The notes below the pieces were generated by a model, which had not been told where the DNA came from, searched no databases, and worked only from the letters and a program-made list of their open reading frames with translations. Shown here one piece after another: positions 24,199 to 32,878 of a stretch of DNA of 64,000 nucleotides. Each line of letters begins with the position of its first letter. Position 1 is the first letter of the stretch. Where the stretch lies: assembly GCF_000785535.1 (NCBI RefSeq), contig NZ_CP007595.1, positions 4,238,439-4,302,438 on the forward strand, given 5' to 3'. Made by a program: the position numbers and the translations under genes. This DNA is from Arthrobacter sp. PAMC 25486 (GTDB lineage: Bacteria > Actinomycetota > Actinomycetes > Actinomycetales > Micrococcaceae).

Positions 24199-26073
24199 TC
24201 AGTGGTCGTCCAGCCCCAGTGCCTTCTTGACATCTTGTACGACGGCGGCCAGCGTACCTTGCGCTTCATCCCGGGCCGGCTGGAGGTGGTCGGGTCCGGC
24301 GACGGGGACGATCACCTCGAGATAGCACTTCAGTTTGGGCTCCGTGCCGCTGGGTCGCACGATGACGCGCGTGCCGTCCTCCGTCAGGTAGGCCAGGCCG
24401 TCCGTGGCAGGCAGCTCGTCCGATCCTTCCGAGAGGTCCGTCAGTTCGGTGACCTTGGATCCGTTGAGGGCGGCCGGCGGCTGTTCCCGCAGCCTGGCCA
24501 TCATGTCCTTGATGCCTGCCGGGTCCTCCACCCGGATGCTGATCTGGGTGCTGGCGTGCAGCCCATGGGCTAGGGCGAGGTCGTCCAGTACATCCAGCAG
24601 CGTCAGGCCCGCGGCCTTGAGCCCGGCAGCCATTTCGGCCATCAGCAGCGCCGCCGAGATGCCGTCCTTGTCCCTGACAAGCTCCGGGGCAACACAGTAG
24701 CCCAGTGCCTCTTCATAGCCGTAGCTCAGTCCCGGCACACGTGAAATCCACTTGAAACCCGTCAACGTCCGCACATGCCCGTAGCCTGCGGCGGCGGCGA
24801 TCTTTGCCAGCAGCCGGGAGGAAACAATGGAATTGGCGAAGACGGGCGTGGCATGCGGTGCATCGCCGCCGATGCCTGCGCTAGTGGTCGCGCCTGCCAT
24901 GGAGCCTGCGCGTCCGCCGCGGGCCACCAGGTGTGCACCCAAAAGTGCCCCCACCTGGTCGCCATGGAGCTGGTGCCATTGCCCGGCCGATGGGTCAAAG
25001 ATGCCGACGGCTGCCCTGTCGGCGTCGGGGTCGTTGGCCAGGACAATGTCGGCACCCACCTCCTGGGCCAGGGCGAAGGCCATGTCCATGGCCCCCAGCT
25101 CCTCGGGGTTGGGGAACGGCACGGTGGGGAATTCCGGATCGGGGGTGGCTTGCTCGGGGACACCATGGATGTCGGTGAAGCCTGCGGAGTGGAAGACAGC
25201 CAGCGCCGTTTCGTGCCCCACGCCGTGCATGGAGGTGTGCACAATGCGCAGCCCGCGGGCCGGAAACGCTGTTGAGTCGGCAAGCGACGCCACTGCCTGC
25301 CGGTAGTCGCCCACAAGATCGTCGCCGAGCACGCTCCAGCCGTCCTCCGCCATGGCAATGCCGGAGGTGTCACCGAACTCGGCGGTGTTGGCGACCGTGT
25401 CGATCTGGGCCGCAATAAGGGAATCGTGCGGTGCCACGATCTGCACGCCCCGGGCTTCCGGGGCAACGGCACGCCCGCCAAGATAAACCTTGTAGCCGTT
25501 GTCCTGTGCAGGGTTGTGGCTGGCCGTCACCATGATGCCAGCCTCGCAGGAGAGGGCGCGCACGGCATAGGCCAGGACGGGGGTCGGTAGCGGGGCCGGC
25601 AGCAGGAACGTCTCGATGCCTGCCGCGGCAAAGATCGCCGCAGTGTCCCGGGCGAAGTCCGCTGAATTGTGGCGGGCGTCGAATCCCACCACCGCCCGGG
25701 GCCGGTATGTCTCTCGCTGCTGGGAGGCCGGGGTGCCCGCGGAGGAGGGGCCGGCGTCGTCCGTCCCGGGAGAATCGGCGAGGGCGAGCAGGTGCGCGGC
25801 AACACCGGCGGCGGCGCGGCGCACCACCACCTTGTTCATCCGGTTGGGGCCCGGGCCCATGGCCGCACGCAGCCCGGCCGTGCCGAACTGGAGGTTGCCG
25901 TCAAAGCTGTCGGAGAGCTCGGCGGCGCGGTCGGGATCGGCGACCAGGGCCCGCAGGCGCGCGGCCGTGGCGGTGTCGGGATCGTGCGCGGCCCATTGCC
26001 GGGCGGCGGACTGCAGCGCTGCCAGTTCGAGGGCTGCAGATGATTCGGTGCGGTTCTCGTGTGCGTGTCTCAC
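24199..26073 (-). CDS. Phosphohexomutase (phosphoglucomutase/phosphomannomutase type)
   Basis: Interconverts hexose- or pentose-1- and -6(5)-phosphates via a phosphoserine intermediate. 624 residues, matching the long form that acts with nucleoside catabolism. Catalytic serine S185 in MVTASHNPAQDNGYK; metal loop ANDPDADRAAVG; sugar-binding loop GFKWISR and EEALGYCV; phosphate-binding RPSGTEPKLKCY near the C-terminus. FGTAGLRAAMGPGPNRMN at the start is also family-typical. The gene is just downstream of the purine nucleoside phosphorylase gene on the same strand (32 bp gap), so ribose-1-phosphate is a likely substrate: the enzyme would convert it to the 5-phosphate. Confidence 0.93.
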   Translation of the reverse strand: MRHAHENRTESSAALELAALQSAARQWAAHDPDTATAARLRALVADPDRAAELSDSFDGNLQFGTAGLRAAMGPGPNRMNKVVVRRAAAGVAAHLLALADSPGTDDAGPSSAGTPASQQRETYRPRAVVGFDARHNSADFARDTAAIFAAAGIETFLLPAPLPTPVLAYAVRALSCEAGIMVTASHNPAQDNGYKVYLGGRAVAPEARGVQIVAPHDSLIAAQIDTVANTAEFGDTSGIAMAEDGWSVLGDDLVGDYRQAVASLADSTAFPARGLRIVHTSMHGVGHETALAVFHSAGFTDIHGVPEQATPDPEFPTVPFPNPEELGAMDMAFALAQEVGADIVLANDPDADRAAVGIFDPSAGQWHQLHGDQVGALLGAHLVARGGRAGSMAGATTSAGIGGDAPHATPVFANSIVSSRLLAKIAAAAGYGHVRTLTGFKWISRVPGLSYGYEEALGYCVAPELVRDKDGISAALLMAEMAAGLKAAGLTLLDVLDDLALAHGLHASTQISIRVEDPAGIKDMMARLREQPPAALNGSKVTELTDLSEGSDELPATDGLAYLTEDGTRVIVRPSGTEPKLKCYLEVIVPVAGPDHLQPARDEAQGTLAAVVQDVKKALGLDDH

Positions 26074-26105
26074 AACCCCAATGTAACCGTACCCGCGCGA
26101 TTGCC

Positions 26106-26927
26106 CTAGAGTTTGGCGATGATCTCTGCCAGCAGCGCCGAAATTCGGGGTCCGGCGGCGGTCCCTGCGGCGAGGACTTCCTCGTGTGAGAGCGGTTCGG
26201 GGCTGATGCCGGCGGCCAGGTTGGTCACCAGCGATATGCCGAACACCTCCATGCCGGCGGCCCTTGCCGCGATCGCCTCAAGGGCCGTGGACATGCCCAC
26301 CAGGTCGGCACCGATGCGCTTGGCGTACTGCACCTCGGCCGGCGTCTCGTAGTGGGGGCCGGTGAATTGCGCGTACACGCCCTCCGCCAGGGACGGGTCC
26401 ACCTCGCGGGCCAGCGCTCGCAGCCTCCCCGAATAGAGATCCGTCAGGTCAACGAACGTGGCGCCCTCCAGCGGGGAGGCGGCCGTGAGGTTGATGTGGT
26501 CGCTGATGAGCACAGGCGTGCCCGGTGTCCACTCTTCCCGGAGGCCCCCGCAGCCGTTGGTCAGCACCACGGTCTTGGCGCCGGCGGCTGCGGCCGTGCG
26601 GATGCCGTGGACCACTGCTCGCACACCCTTGCCCTCATAAAAGTGTGTGCGGGCGCCGAGCACCAGCACGTTTTTGCCGTCGGGGGTGCGGATGGAGCTC
26701 AGCGTCGCCACATGCCCCGGGACTGACGGCGCGCTGAAGCCGGGAACCTCCGCTGCAGGCACGACGGCGGTCACCTCACCGATGAGGCCTGCCGCGCCGC
26801 CCCAGCCGGAGCCGAGGACCACGGCTACGTCGTGGCGGGGGACGCCCGTCGCCTGGGCGATGTGTGCGGCCGCCTCGGCAGCCAGGAGTGCGGGAGTGCC
26901 GCCGTCGGACGTCTGTGATGGGTTCAT
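26106..26927 (-). CDS. Purine nucleoside phosphorylase
   Basis: Phosphorolyses purine (deoxy)nucleosides to base and (deoxy)ribose-1-phosphate in the cytosol. 273 residues, the size of the trimeric class. [11 protein letters not shown] is the phosphate-binding loop, [11 protein letters not shown] the catalytic His loop, VLTNGCGGL the following strand, [14 protein letters not shown] and [13 protein letters not shown] the purine and ribose site, and [20 protein letters not shown] the conserved Thr-Asn. It begins the mutase operon. With deoC nearby, the cell can run nucleoside sugar into glycolysis. Confidence 0.95.
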   Translation of the reverse strand: MNPSQTSDGGTPALLAAEAAAHIAQATGVPRHDVAVVLGSGWGGAAGLIGEVTAVVPAAEVPGFSAPSVPGHVATLSSIRTPDGKNVLVLGARTHFYEGKGVRAVVHGIRTAAAAGAKTVVLTNGCGGLREEWTPGTPVLISDHINLTAASPLEGATFVDLTDLYSGRLRALAREVDPSLAEGVYAQFTGPHYETPAEVQYAKRIGADLVGMSTALEAIAARAAGMEVFGISLVTNLAAGISPEPLSHEEVLAAGTAAGPRISALLAEIIAKL

Positions 26928-27137
26928 GGATCAAACATAGCGGCACGGCGGGGTGTGCGGCGTGCAAAACCGCCGGGTGTTAGCTTGGCAGGCCGGGTTC
27001 TGCCGGGTTCCGGGTGGTGACGGACGGGTTCCGGCGGAGCCCAGCCGGACCGGAACCCGGTGCCGGGCACTGTGCCCTGCACCACGCTGGCGGGGCAAAG
27101 TTGGTGCCTTGGCATGGATGCGCGAGAATGAACAACT

Positions 27138-28565
27138 GTGAGCAGCGATCAGGATGTCTTCAAGCCCTTTGCCCTTCCCAGCCTTGCCATCCTCGGTGGC
27201 GGCCCCGGTGGTTATGAAGCCGCCATGGTGGCAGCGTCGATGGGGTCCAAGGTGACCATCGTGGAACGGGCCGGCATGGGTGGTGCCGCCGTCCTGACCG
27301 ATGTGGTCCCCTCCAAGTCGCTCATTGCTGTGGCCGAGGCCATGAACCGCAGCGTCGACTCCACTGAGCTGGGCGTCAGCTTCAACGCCGCCGAAGGCAA
27401 CCCCAAGACGGTCATGCAGGCCGACCTGAAGCTCATCAACGAGCGCGTGCTGCGACTGGCCCGCGAGCAGTCCACCGACATCCGGCGCGGGCTTGAAGCC
27501 TTGGGCGTGAAGATCATCATCGGCACCGGCCGCCTGCTGGACAACCGCACCATCGAAGTTGACCGCGGCGAGTCCAAGGAAATCGTGAAGGCAGACGCCA
27601 TCCTGGTCGCCGTCGGTGCACACCCCCGGGAGCTGGCCACGGCGCAGCCCGATGGTGAACGCATCCTGAATTGGACCCAGATCTACGACCTCGAGGAGCT
27701 CCCAGAGGAGCTCATCGTGGTGGGCTCCGGCGTCACCGGTGCAGAATTTGCCTCGGCTTTCAACGGCCTCGGCTCCAAGGTCACCCTGATTTCCAGCCGC
27801 GACCAGGTGCTGCCCGGCGAGGACTCCGACGCCGCCGCCGTGCTCGAGGACGTCTTCGCCCGCCGCGGCCTGCGCGTGCTGTCCCAGTCGCGCGCCGAGG
27901 CCGTGGAGCGTACGGCCGACGGCGTCATCGTCACCCTGGGCGACGGGTCCAAGGTCACCGGCACGCATTGCCTGGTCTGTGTGGGGTCCATCCCGAACAC
28001 CACCGACATTGGTCTGGAAGCGGCCGGCGTTGAGGTCACCCCCAGTGGCCATATCAAGGTCGACGGCGTCTCCCGCACCAGTGCGCCCAACGTTTACGCC
28101 GCGGGTGACTGCACCGGCGTGTTTGCCCTGGCCTCGGTGTCCGCGATGCAGGGTCGCATCGCCGTGGCTCACCTGGGCGGCGACGGCGTGCGCCCGCTGA
28201 AGCTGAACCATGTCTCTTCCAACATCTTCACCTCCCCGGAAATTGCCTCCGTGGGCGTTTCCGAGGCGGACCTGGCGTCCGGCAAGTACCAGGGCGACGT
28301 CATCAAGCTCTCGCTGCAGACCAACGCCCGCGCCAAGATGCGAAACGTCAACGACGGCTTCATCAAGATCATCGCGCGCAAGGGCTCCGGAACCGTCATT
28401 GGCGGAGTGGTTGTGGGTGCCGGTGCCTGCGAGCTGATCTTCCCGATCGCGCTGGCCGTGACGCAGAAGCTGCACGTGGACGACGTCGCCAACACGTTCA
28501 CCGTGTACCCCTCGCTCTCCGGCTCCATCTCCGAGGCCGCGCGCCGCCTGCACGTCCATATGTGA
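27138..28565 (+). CDS. lpdA: NAD(P)H-quinone dehydrogenase, LpdA type
   Basis: Flavoprotein of the pyridine-nucleotide disulfide oxidoreductase family, 475 residues from GTG 27138. LAILGGGPGGYEAAMVAAS binds FAD, VVGSGVTGAEFASAFNGLG binds NAD(P), and NVYAAGDCTGVFALAS binds FAD's second part. The C-terminal dimer interface is complete (VHPSL-like VYPSLSGSISEAA). Where dihydrolipoamide dehydrogenases carry a redox-active CxxxxC, this protein has GGAAVLTDVVPSKSLI. The disulfide is therefore absent, as in mycobacterial LpdA, which reduces quinones instead. Likely an oxidative-stress flavoenzyme. A single gene with a 32-bp-period repeat cluster downstream. Confidence 0.9.
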   Translation: MSSDQDVFKPFALPSLAILGGGPGGYEAAMVAASMGSKVTIVERAGMGGAAVLTDVVPSKSLIAVAEAMNRSVDSTELGVSFNAAEGNPKTVMQADLKLINERVLRLAREQSTDIRRGLEALGVKIIIGTGRLLDNRTIEVDRGESKEIVKADAILVAVGAHPRELATAQPDGERILNWTQIYDLEELPEELIVVGSGVTGAEFASAFNGLGSKVTLISSRDQVLPGEDSDAAAVLEDVFARRGLRVLSQSRAEAVERTADGVIVTLGDGSKVTGTHCLVCVGSIPNTTDIGLEAAGVEVTPSGHIKVDGVSRTSAPNVYAAGDCTGVFALASVSAMQGRIAVAHLGGDGVRPLKLNHVSSNIFTSPEIASVGVSEADLASGKYQGDVIKLSLQTNARAKMRNVNDGFIKIIARKGSGTVIGGVVVGAGACELIFPIALAVTQKLHVDDVANTFTVYPSLSGSISEAARRLHVHM

Positions 28566-28573
28566 CCCCCAGC

Positions 28574-28665
28574 CGCTCCTGCCTCAGACGCTCCTGCAGT
28601 TCCGGGGCAATTTCCACCGACGCTCGCTCACCTCCGGGGGTGTTTTTGCCGACGCTCCTGCAGTG
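28574..28665. repeat. 32-bp-period intergenic repeat, locus A
   Basis: Units begin at 28589, 28621 and 28653, exactly 32 bp apart, with cores CGCTCCTGCAG, CGCTCGCTCAC and CGCTCCTGCAG; a partial unit starts at 28574. Each core is followed by a CCGGGG and a T-rich stretch. The same family occurs at 32768 and 42650. Located just downstream of lpdA. Confidence 0.75.
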
Positions 28666-29152
28666 CTGATCTTTGTGATCGCCCATATGTGGGCGGATAC
28701 AAACATTGACGGCGTCAGTTCTTTTCGGATGCCAGGCTACAGGGTGGGGCGTGCGCACCAACATGCCCCCTGGGCACTGCCGCTCGAGATTTTGTGATCC
28801 TGAACCCGGGAATCAAGGATCCTTGGTGCGGTTCACAGATTGTTCGTTCCGGCGTTGGTCAACCTGTGCACAACTCACCCGGGGGTGCGCCGCATATCAG
28901 AACCATGCTGTCGGGGGCCGGTCACGCCTTGCACGGCCAAGGAAACGCTCCGGCGCTGGCCCCGCAACTCTCGACGGTGGCACGGTCCGACGCAGGGGCG
29001 GGAGAATGGTGCGGTGTGGGGTGGGACAGGGCGTGATCTCAAATCTCGGCAGGATCAACCAGCGGTGCCGTTCAGCGCACGGTGGGGTCCCGCCGTCGTA
29101 CTTGGACATCAAATGAAGAGATGCGTATCACAAGTAGGTTAGCGTTGGCTGT
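28666..29152. other. Gene-free region upstream of the amino-acid importer
   Basis: About 490 bases with frames in all phases but no ribosome binding site or family likeness. It contains a CGCCCA/TGGGCG palindrome around 28680-28695, and an AAGTACGACGGCG 13-mer in reverse orientation at 29091-29103. The importer promoter must lie near its right end. Confidence 0.45.
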
Positions 29153-30757
29153 ATGACCACATCACCCGCAGGCCCTGGCGGAACAGCTGCCCCGGCCCGT
29201 CGAGAGACATTCTCCTCGCGAAGACTCTTCATCCTCTCAGCCATTGGTTCCGCCGTTGGATTGGGCAATATTTGGCGATTCCCGTATGTCGCCTACGAAA
29301 ACGGCGGCGGCGCCTTCCTGATTCCATATCTCGTGGCACTGCTGTGCGCCGGTATCCCGTTATTGTTCCTTGACTACTCGATCGGCCACCGCTTCCGCGG
29401 CTCGGCCCCGTTGTCCTACCGCCGCCTGCACCGCGCGGCCGAGCCGATTGGCTGGTGGCAGGTGCTGATCTGTTTCATCATCGCCGTCTACTACGCCGCG
29501 ATCATCGCCTGGGCGGCCATGTATGCGTGGTTCTCGATTACGAAGGCCTGGGGCGATGACGCCGAAGGCTTCTTCTTCAACAACTACCTACACAGCGCCG
29601 ACCAAGCCGGACTGTCGTTCGACTTCGTCTCCAGTGTCTTCTTCCCGATGCTCGCGGTGTGGATCGTTACCATTGTGATCATGGTGGCCGGCGTGAACAA
29701 GGGCATCTCGCGTGCCAACGCCGTGATCCTGCCGCTGCTAGTGGTCATGTTTGTGATCCTCGTGGTGCAGTCGCTGTTCCTGGAAGGTGCCATGGAGGGC
29801 CTGAACGCCTTCTTCACCCCGAACTGGGACTCCCTGCAGAACCCCGGAGTGTGGGCCGCAGCCTTCGGCCACATCTTCTTCTCACTCTCCGTGGCCTTCG
29901 GCATCATGGTCACCTACTCCTCCTACCTCAAGCGCAAGACCGACCTGACCGGTTCCGGCATGGTCGTCGCCTTCGCCAACTCAGGCTTCGAAATCCTCGC
30001 TGGCATCGGCGTCTTCGCAGCCCTCGGCTTCATGTCCGTGGCGTCCGGACAAGCCGTGGACGAGGTCGCCTCCGGCGGGATCGGGCTGGCCTTCGTGGCC
30101 TTCCCGACCATCGTCTCCGAGGCGCCGTTTGGTGCGGTGCTCGGCGTCCTGTTCTTTGGTTCGCTGGTCTTTGCCGGCCTGACCTCGTTGATCTCCATCT
30201 TGGAAGTCATCGTGGCGGCCTTCCAAGACAAGCTGGGATGGAGCCGCAAGGCCGCCACCCTGGTCGTCACCATCCCGATTGCCCTCATCTCGCTGATCCT
30301 GTTCCCGACCACCACGGGCATCCACCTGCTGGACACCTCGGACGCGTTCGTGAACCAGTTCGGCATCCTGGCCTGTGCACTCGTCACGGTCATTGTGGTC
30401 TCGGCCGGGCTCGGCAGCCTGCCGCGCCTGCAGAAGCACCTGAACCGGACCTCCACGGTCAAGATGGGTGCAGGTTGGCGCATCCTGGTCGGCGGTATCG
30501 TGCCGGTGGCCTTGGGCTACATGCTCATCAACGAAATCCAGACGAAGAGCACCGAACAATATTCGGGCTATCCAGCCTGGTTCAACGGGGTCTTTGGCTG
30601 GGGGATGGCCGGTGCGCTGATTGTCGGTGCCGTGCTGCTCTCCCTGATTCCCTGGAGTGACAAATCCAGGCTCAAGGACGCCGAATACGACGAGTACAAC
30701 GCCGCCGAGGAACTCGACGGCGACGTAGACAACAACCGTGAGGATGTGAAGGCATGA
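29153..30757 (+). CDS. metP: Sodium-dependent methionine/alanine importer, NSS family (MetP type)
   Basis: Sodium-coupled amino acid uptake transporter in the cytoplasmic membrane; 534 residues with eleven to twelve hydrophobic segments. FSSRRLFILSAIGSAVGLGN IWRFPY at the N-terminus is the signature of neurotransmitter:sodium symporters (unwound helix 1), followed by the GGGAFLIPY of helix 2. The middle has FSLSVAFGIMVTYSSYL (sodium site). It has a long acidic C-terminal tail. The following 47-residue gene overlaps its stop by four bases and matches the small subunit MetS, which makes this a MetP/MetS-type methionine and alanine importer as known in Corynebacterium. Substrate by analogy, not shown. 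Confidence 0.88.
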   Translation: MTTSPAGPGGTAAPARRETFSSRRLFILSAIGSAVGLGNIWRFPYVAYENGGGAFLIPYLVALLCAGIPLLFLDYSIGHRFRGSAPLSYRRLHRAAEPIGWWQVLICFIIAVYYAAIIAWAAMYAWFSITKAWGDDAEGFFFNNYLHSADQAGLSFDFVSSVFFPMLAVWIVTIVIMVAGVNKGISRANAVILPLLVVMFVILVVQSLFLEGAMEGLNAFFTPNWDSLQNPGVWAAAFGHIFFSLSVAFGIMVTYSSYLKRKTDLTGSGMVVAFANSGFEILAGIGVFAALGFMSVASGQAVDEVASGGIGLAFVAFPTIVSEAPFGAVLGVLFFGSLVFAGLTSLISILEVIVAAFQDKLGWSRKAATLVVTIPIALISLILFPTTTGIHLLDTSDAFVNQFGILACALVTVIVVSAGLGSLPRLQKHLNRTSTVKMGAGWRILVGGIVPVALGYMLINEIQTKSTEQYSGYPAWFNGVFGWGMAGALIVGAVLLSLIPWSDKSRLKDAEYDEYNAAEELDGDVDNNREDVKA

Positions 30758-30897
30758 CACCGGTAGCCATCACCATGATGATCATTGCCATGGTAACCAT
30801 TTGGGGCGGGCTGGGCCTGGCCATGTGGAACCTGGCCCGCCACCCGGAAGATGAGGACGAGCTTCCCACACCTGAAGAAATGCCGCACGAGCTGTAG
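30754..30897 (+). CDS. metS: Methionine/alanine importer small subunit (MetS type)
   Basis: 47-residue protein, one membrane helix followed by a short acidic tail: it begins MTPVAITMMIIAMVTIWGG and ends with PTPEEMPHEL. This is the layout of MetS, the small partner required by the NSS transporter MetP. Its ATG overlaps the transporter stop (ATGA), so the two are translationally coupled. Too short to be found by size cut-offs. Just behind it (30916-30969) is a long hairpin. Confidence 0.85.
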   Translation: MTPVAITMMIIAMVTIWGGLGLAMWNLARHPEDEDELPTPEEMPHEL

Positions 30898-30915
30898 TCC
30901 CCGGGCAGCCTTCAC

Positions 30916-30969
30916 GAACTCGCAGTTGATGTCGTCCCAGTGCTTTGGGAGGACATCAACTGCGAGTTC
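30916..30969. terminator. Long hairpin after metS
   Basis: Perfect 18-bp arms (GAACTCGCAGTTGATGTC at 30916-30933 with its complement at 30952-30969), and an inner TCCCA/TGGGA stem continues it after one mismatch. Reads as a bidirectional terminator 18 bp after the metS stop. Confidence 0.7.
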
Positions 30970-30988
30970 ATGCTCCATAACGCAGTTC

Positions 30989-31195
30989 TTAACCGGGGGC
31001 CACGGCGAAATGCGCCTCGATCAGTTCCTGCAACTCCTCGGCGCAGCTGTCGCAGTCGGTTCCCGCGCGTGTTGCGGCGGAAATGTTGGCCACCGTTGAG
31101 CAGCCCCGGCCACGACTGCCCCTGTCGGATGGTCCGCACCGTCCAGGCGCTGCTTCGCGAACTTCAATGTCCACATGACGGTTCCGGTTGTCCAC
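30989..31195 (-). pseudogene. Possible BFD-like [2Fe-2S] domain remnant
   Basis: A 68-residue frame whose second half reads TVANISAATRAGTDCDSCAE ELQELIEA. The A-(A/T)-x-A-G-T-x-C-x-x-C-x-x-E-(L/I) pattern is the second half of the BFD-like [2Fe-2S]-binding domain, found at the middle of NirB-type nitrite reductases and in small ferredoxins. The first half of such a domain, which should carry C-x-C, is not in frame, and the N-terminal 30 residues do not look like it. There is no good ribosome binding site. Probably a gene fragment, conceivably from the same lost nitrite reductase, but it could be chance. Confidence 0.3.
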
Positions 31196-31293
31196 TAGGT
31201 GGACAAGGCGTTATCGTGAAGACCACTGAATTGCCAGATTTCGCCGCGTTCTCCGCCGTGTGGGGGACGCGGCTTCCAAGTGAAAGCCGAACC

Positions 31294-32703
31294 ATGAGCT
31301 CATCTCAAAAAACGAACCAGGTGGAAAGCCCACAGGTGAACAGCAGGGGCCGCGTCATCGTCGCAAGCCTCATTGGCACCACCATCGAGTTCTATGATTT
31401 TTACGTTTACGCCACCGCAGCTGTGCTGGTGTTTCCGGCCCTGTTCTTCCCGAATGCCGACGCGGCAACGGCGTTGCTGAGCTCCTTCGCCATCTTCGGT
31501 GTTGCCTTCGTGGCCCGCCCGCTCGGATCCATCGTCTTCGGCCACTTCGGTGACAAGGTGGGCCGCAAGGGAACCCTGGTGGCCTCGCTGCTCACCATGG
31601 GTGTTGCCACGTTCCTGATCGGCTGCCTGCCGACGGCGCTCGTGCCCGGTTGGGTGTTCTGGGCCCCGGCCCTCCTGGTCGTCATGCGCTTCCTGCAGGG
31701 CCTGGCCCTGGGCGGGGAGTGGAGCGGTGCAGCCCTTCTGGCCACCGAGAACGCACCTGCCGGCAAGCGCGCCATCTGGGGAACCTTCCCGCAGTTGGGT
31801 GCACCCATTGGCTTTATCCTCGCCAACGGCATCTTCCTGTGGCTCAGCTTTGGGCTCTCCACCGAGCAGTTCCAGGCCTGGGGCTGGCGCATCCCGTTCC
31901 TGCTCAGCGCCGTCATGGTCATCGTCGGCCTGTACGTCCGCCTGAAGCTGGTGGAAACCCCCGCCTTCCAGAAGGTCATCGACCAGGGCGAGGTGTCCAA
32001 GCTGCCTGTGGGCCGTGTCTTCAAGACGAGCTGGCGCCCGCTGATCCTGGGCACCTTCGTCATGCTCGCCACCTACGTGCTGTTCTACCTCATGACGACG
32101 TTCACGCTGTCCTACGGCACAACTCCGGCCACGATCGAGGCAGCCAAGGCCAAGGCGGAAGCCGGCGGCAAGCCGATGACCGCCGACGCCATTGCCTCCT
32201 GGGTCCCCGGCCTGGGCTACACGCGCAACGAATTCCTGATCATGCTCATCATCGGCGTGGTGTTCTTCGGCATCTTCACACTTGTCTCCGGACCTCTGGC
32301 CGAGAAGTTCGGCCGCCGCAAGACTCTCCTCTGGGTCACCAGCGGAATCCTGGTCTTCGGCCTGACCTTCGTGCCGCTATTCGGTGCCGGGCTAGCCGGG
32401 GTCATGACCCTGCTGATCCTCGGCTTCACGCTGATGGGCTTGACGTTCGGGCCCATGGGCGCGCTACTGCCGGAGCTGTTCCCCACCAACGTGCGTTACA
32501 CGGGCTCGGCCATCAGTTACAACATGTCCAGCATCCTTGGCGCAGCCGTTGCCCCGTTCATCGCCGTTGCACTGTGGCAGACGGCCGACGGCAGCCCTGT
32601 GCTGGTCGGTGTGTATCTTTCCGCCATGGCGGTCCTGACGCTGATCGCCCTGGTCATCATGAAGGAAACCCGCGACCTGGAGTACACCTCCAACGTCAGC
32701 TAG
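31294..32703 (+). CDS. MFS transporter, metabolite:H+ symporter (MHS) family
   Basis: Proton-coupled uptake carrier in the cytoplasmic membrane. 469 residues from ATG 31294, twelve hydrophobic segments. MHS marks: IGTTIEFYDFYVYATAAVLV in helix 1, GHFGDKVGRKGTL (MFS loop 2-3) and RFLQGLALGGEWSGAALLA in helix 4, PAGKRAIWGTFPQLGAPIGF, and GPLAEKFGRRKTLLW in the loop of the second half. Relatives move dicarboxylates, proline/betaine, shikimate or alpha-ketoglutarate, and the specificity here is unknown. The open frame upstream (to 30940) has no family likeness. It converges on the carboxylase gene, with terminator and repeats between. Confidence 0.9.
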   Translation: MSSSQKTNQVESPQVNSRGRVIVASLIGTTIEFYDFYVYATAAVLVFPALFFPNADAATALLSSFAIFGVAFVARPLGSIVFGHFGDKVGRKGTLVASLLTMGVATFLIGCLPTALVPGWVFWAPALLVVMRFLQGLALGGEWSGAALLATENAPAGKRAIWGTFPQLGAPIGFILANGIFLWLSFGLSTEQFQAWGWRIPFLLSAVMVIVGLYVRLKLVETPAFQKVIDQGEVSKLPVGRVFKTSWRPLILGTFVMLATYVLFYLMTTFTLSYGTTPATIEAAKAKAEAGGKPMTADAIASWVPGLGYTRNEFLIMLIIGVVFFGIFTLVSGPLAEKFGRRKTLLWVTSGILVFGLTFVPLFGAGLAGVMTLLILGFTLMGLTFGPMGALLPELFPTNVRYTGSAISYNMSSILGAAVAPFIAVALWQTADGSPVLVGVYLSAMAVLTLIALVIMKETRDLEYTSNVS

Positions 32704-32735
32704 TTCCAGCCCTGCCAACGCTCCTTTCGGGGGTT

Positions 32736-32787
32736 AACGCCAAACGCTCGCTCACCAACGGATGTTGGTGAGCGAGCGTTTGGCGTT
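32736..32787. terminator. Perfect 24-bp stem terminator between convergent genes
   Basis: 32736-32759 pairs perfectly with 32764-32787 across a 4-base GGAT loop. Its right arm is the first unit of a 32-bp-period repeat (locus B). Placed between the MHS transporter and the carboxylase alpha gene, which converge. Confidence 0.8.
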
Positions 32788-32842
32788 TGTGCCCCGTATG
32801 TGAGCGAGCGTTGGGGAAAAATGCCCCGTATGTGAGCGAGCG
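32768..32842. repeat. 32-bp-period intergenic repeat, locus B
   Basis: Three GTGAGCGAGCG cores at 32768, 32800 and 32832, exactly 32 bp apart, separated by GTT(T/G)GG... and (T/A)(T/A)TGCCCCGTAT. Opposite orientation to locus A (28574). Immediately after the hairpin and up to the carboxylase stop region. Confidence 0.8.
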
Positions 32843-32878
32843 TTTAGTCAACGACCGCGGCTCAGCGTTCGGGGTGGG

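Larger units (their letters stand above)
30898..31293. other. Intergenic region before the MHS transporter
   Basis: About 400 bases holding a strong hairpin (30916-30969), a possible [2Fe-2S] BFD-like gene remnant on the reverse strand (30989-31195), and the upstream region of the MHS transporter. An in-frame extension of the transporter reaches to 30940 but lacks family sequence. No other gene seen. Confidence 0.5.

Noticed and set aside
26931..28559. Long reverse-strand frame across lpdA
   Set aside because: Antisense of a strongly recognised flavoprotein; composition is typical of shadow frames.
28574..28665. CRISPR-like array from the 32-bp period
   Set aside because: Only three units, parts between cores are also similar, no cas genes nearby, and the same pattern occurs at two other intergenic sites.
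30940..31293. N-terminal extension of the MHS transporter
   Set aside because: Residues are arginine- and proline-rich, it covers a terminator hairpin, and family proteins begin at the downstream methionine.
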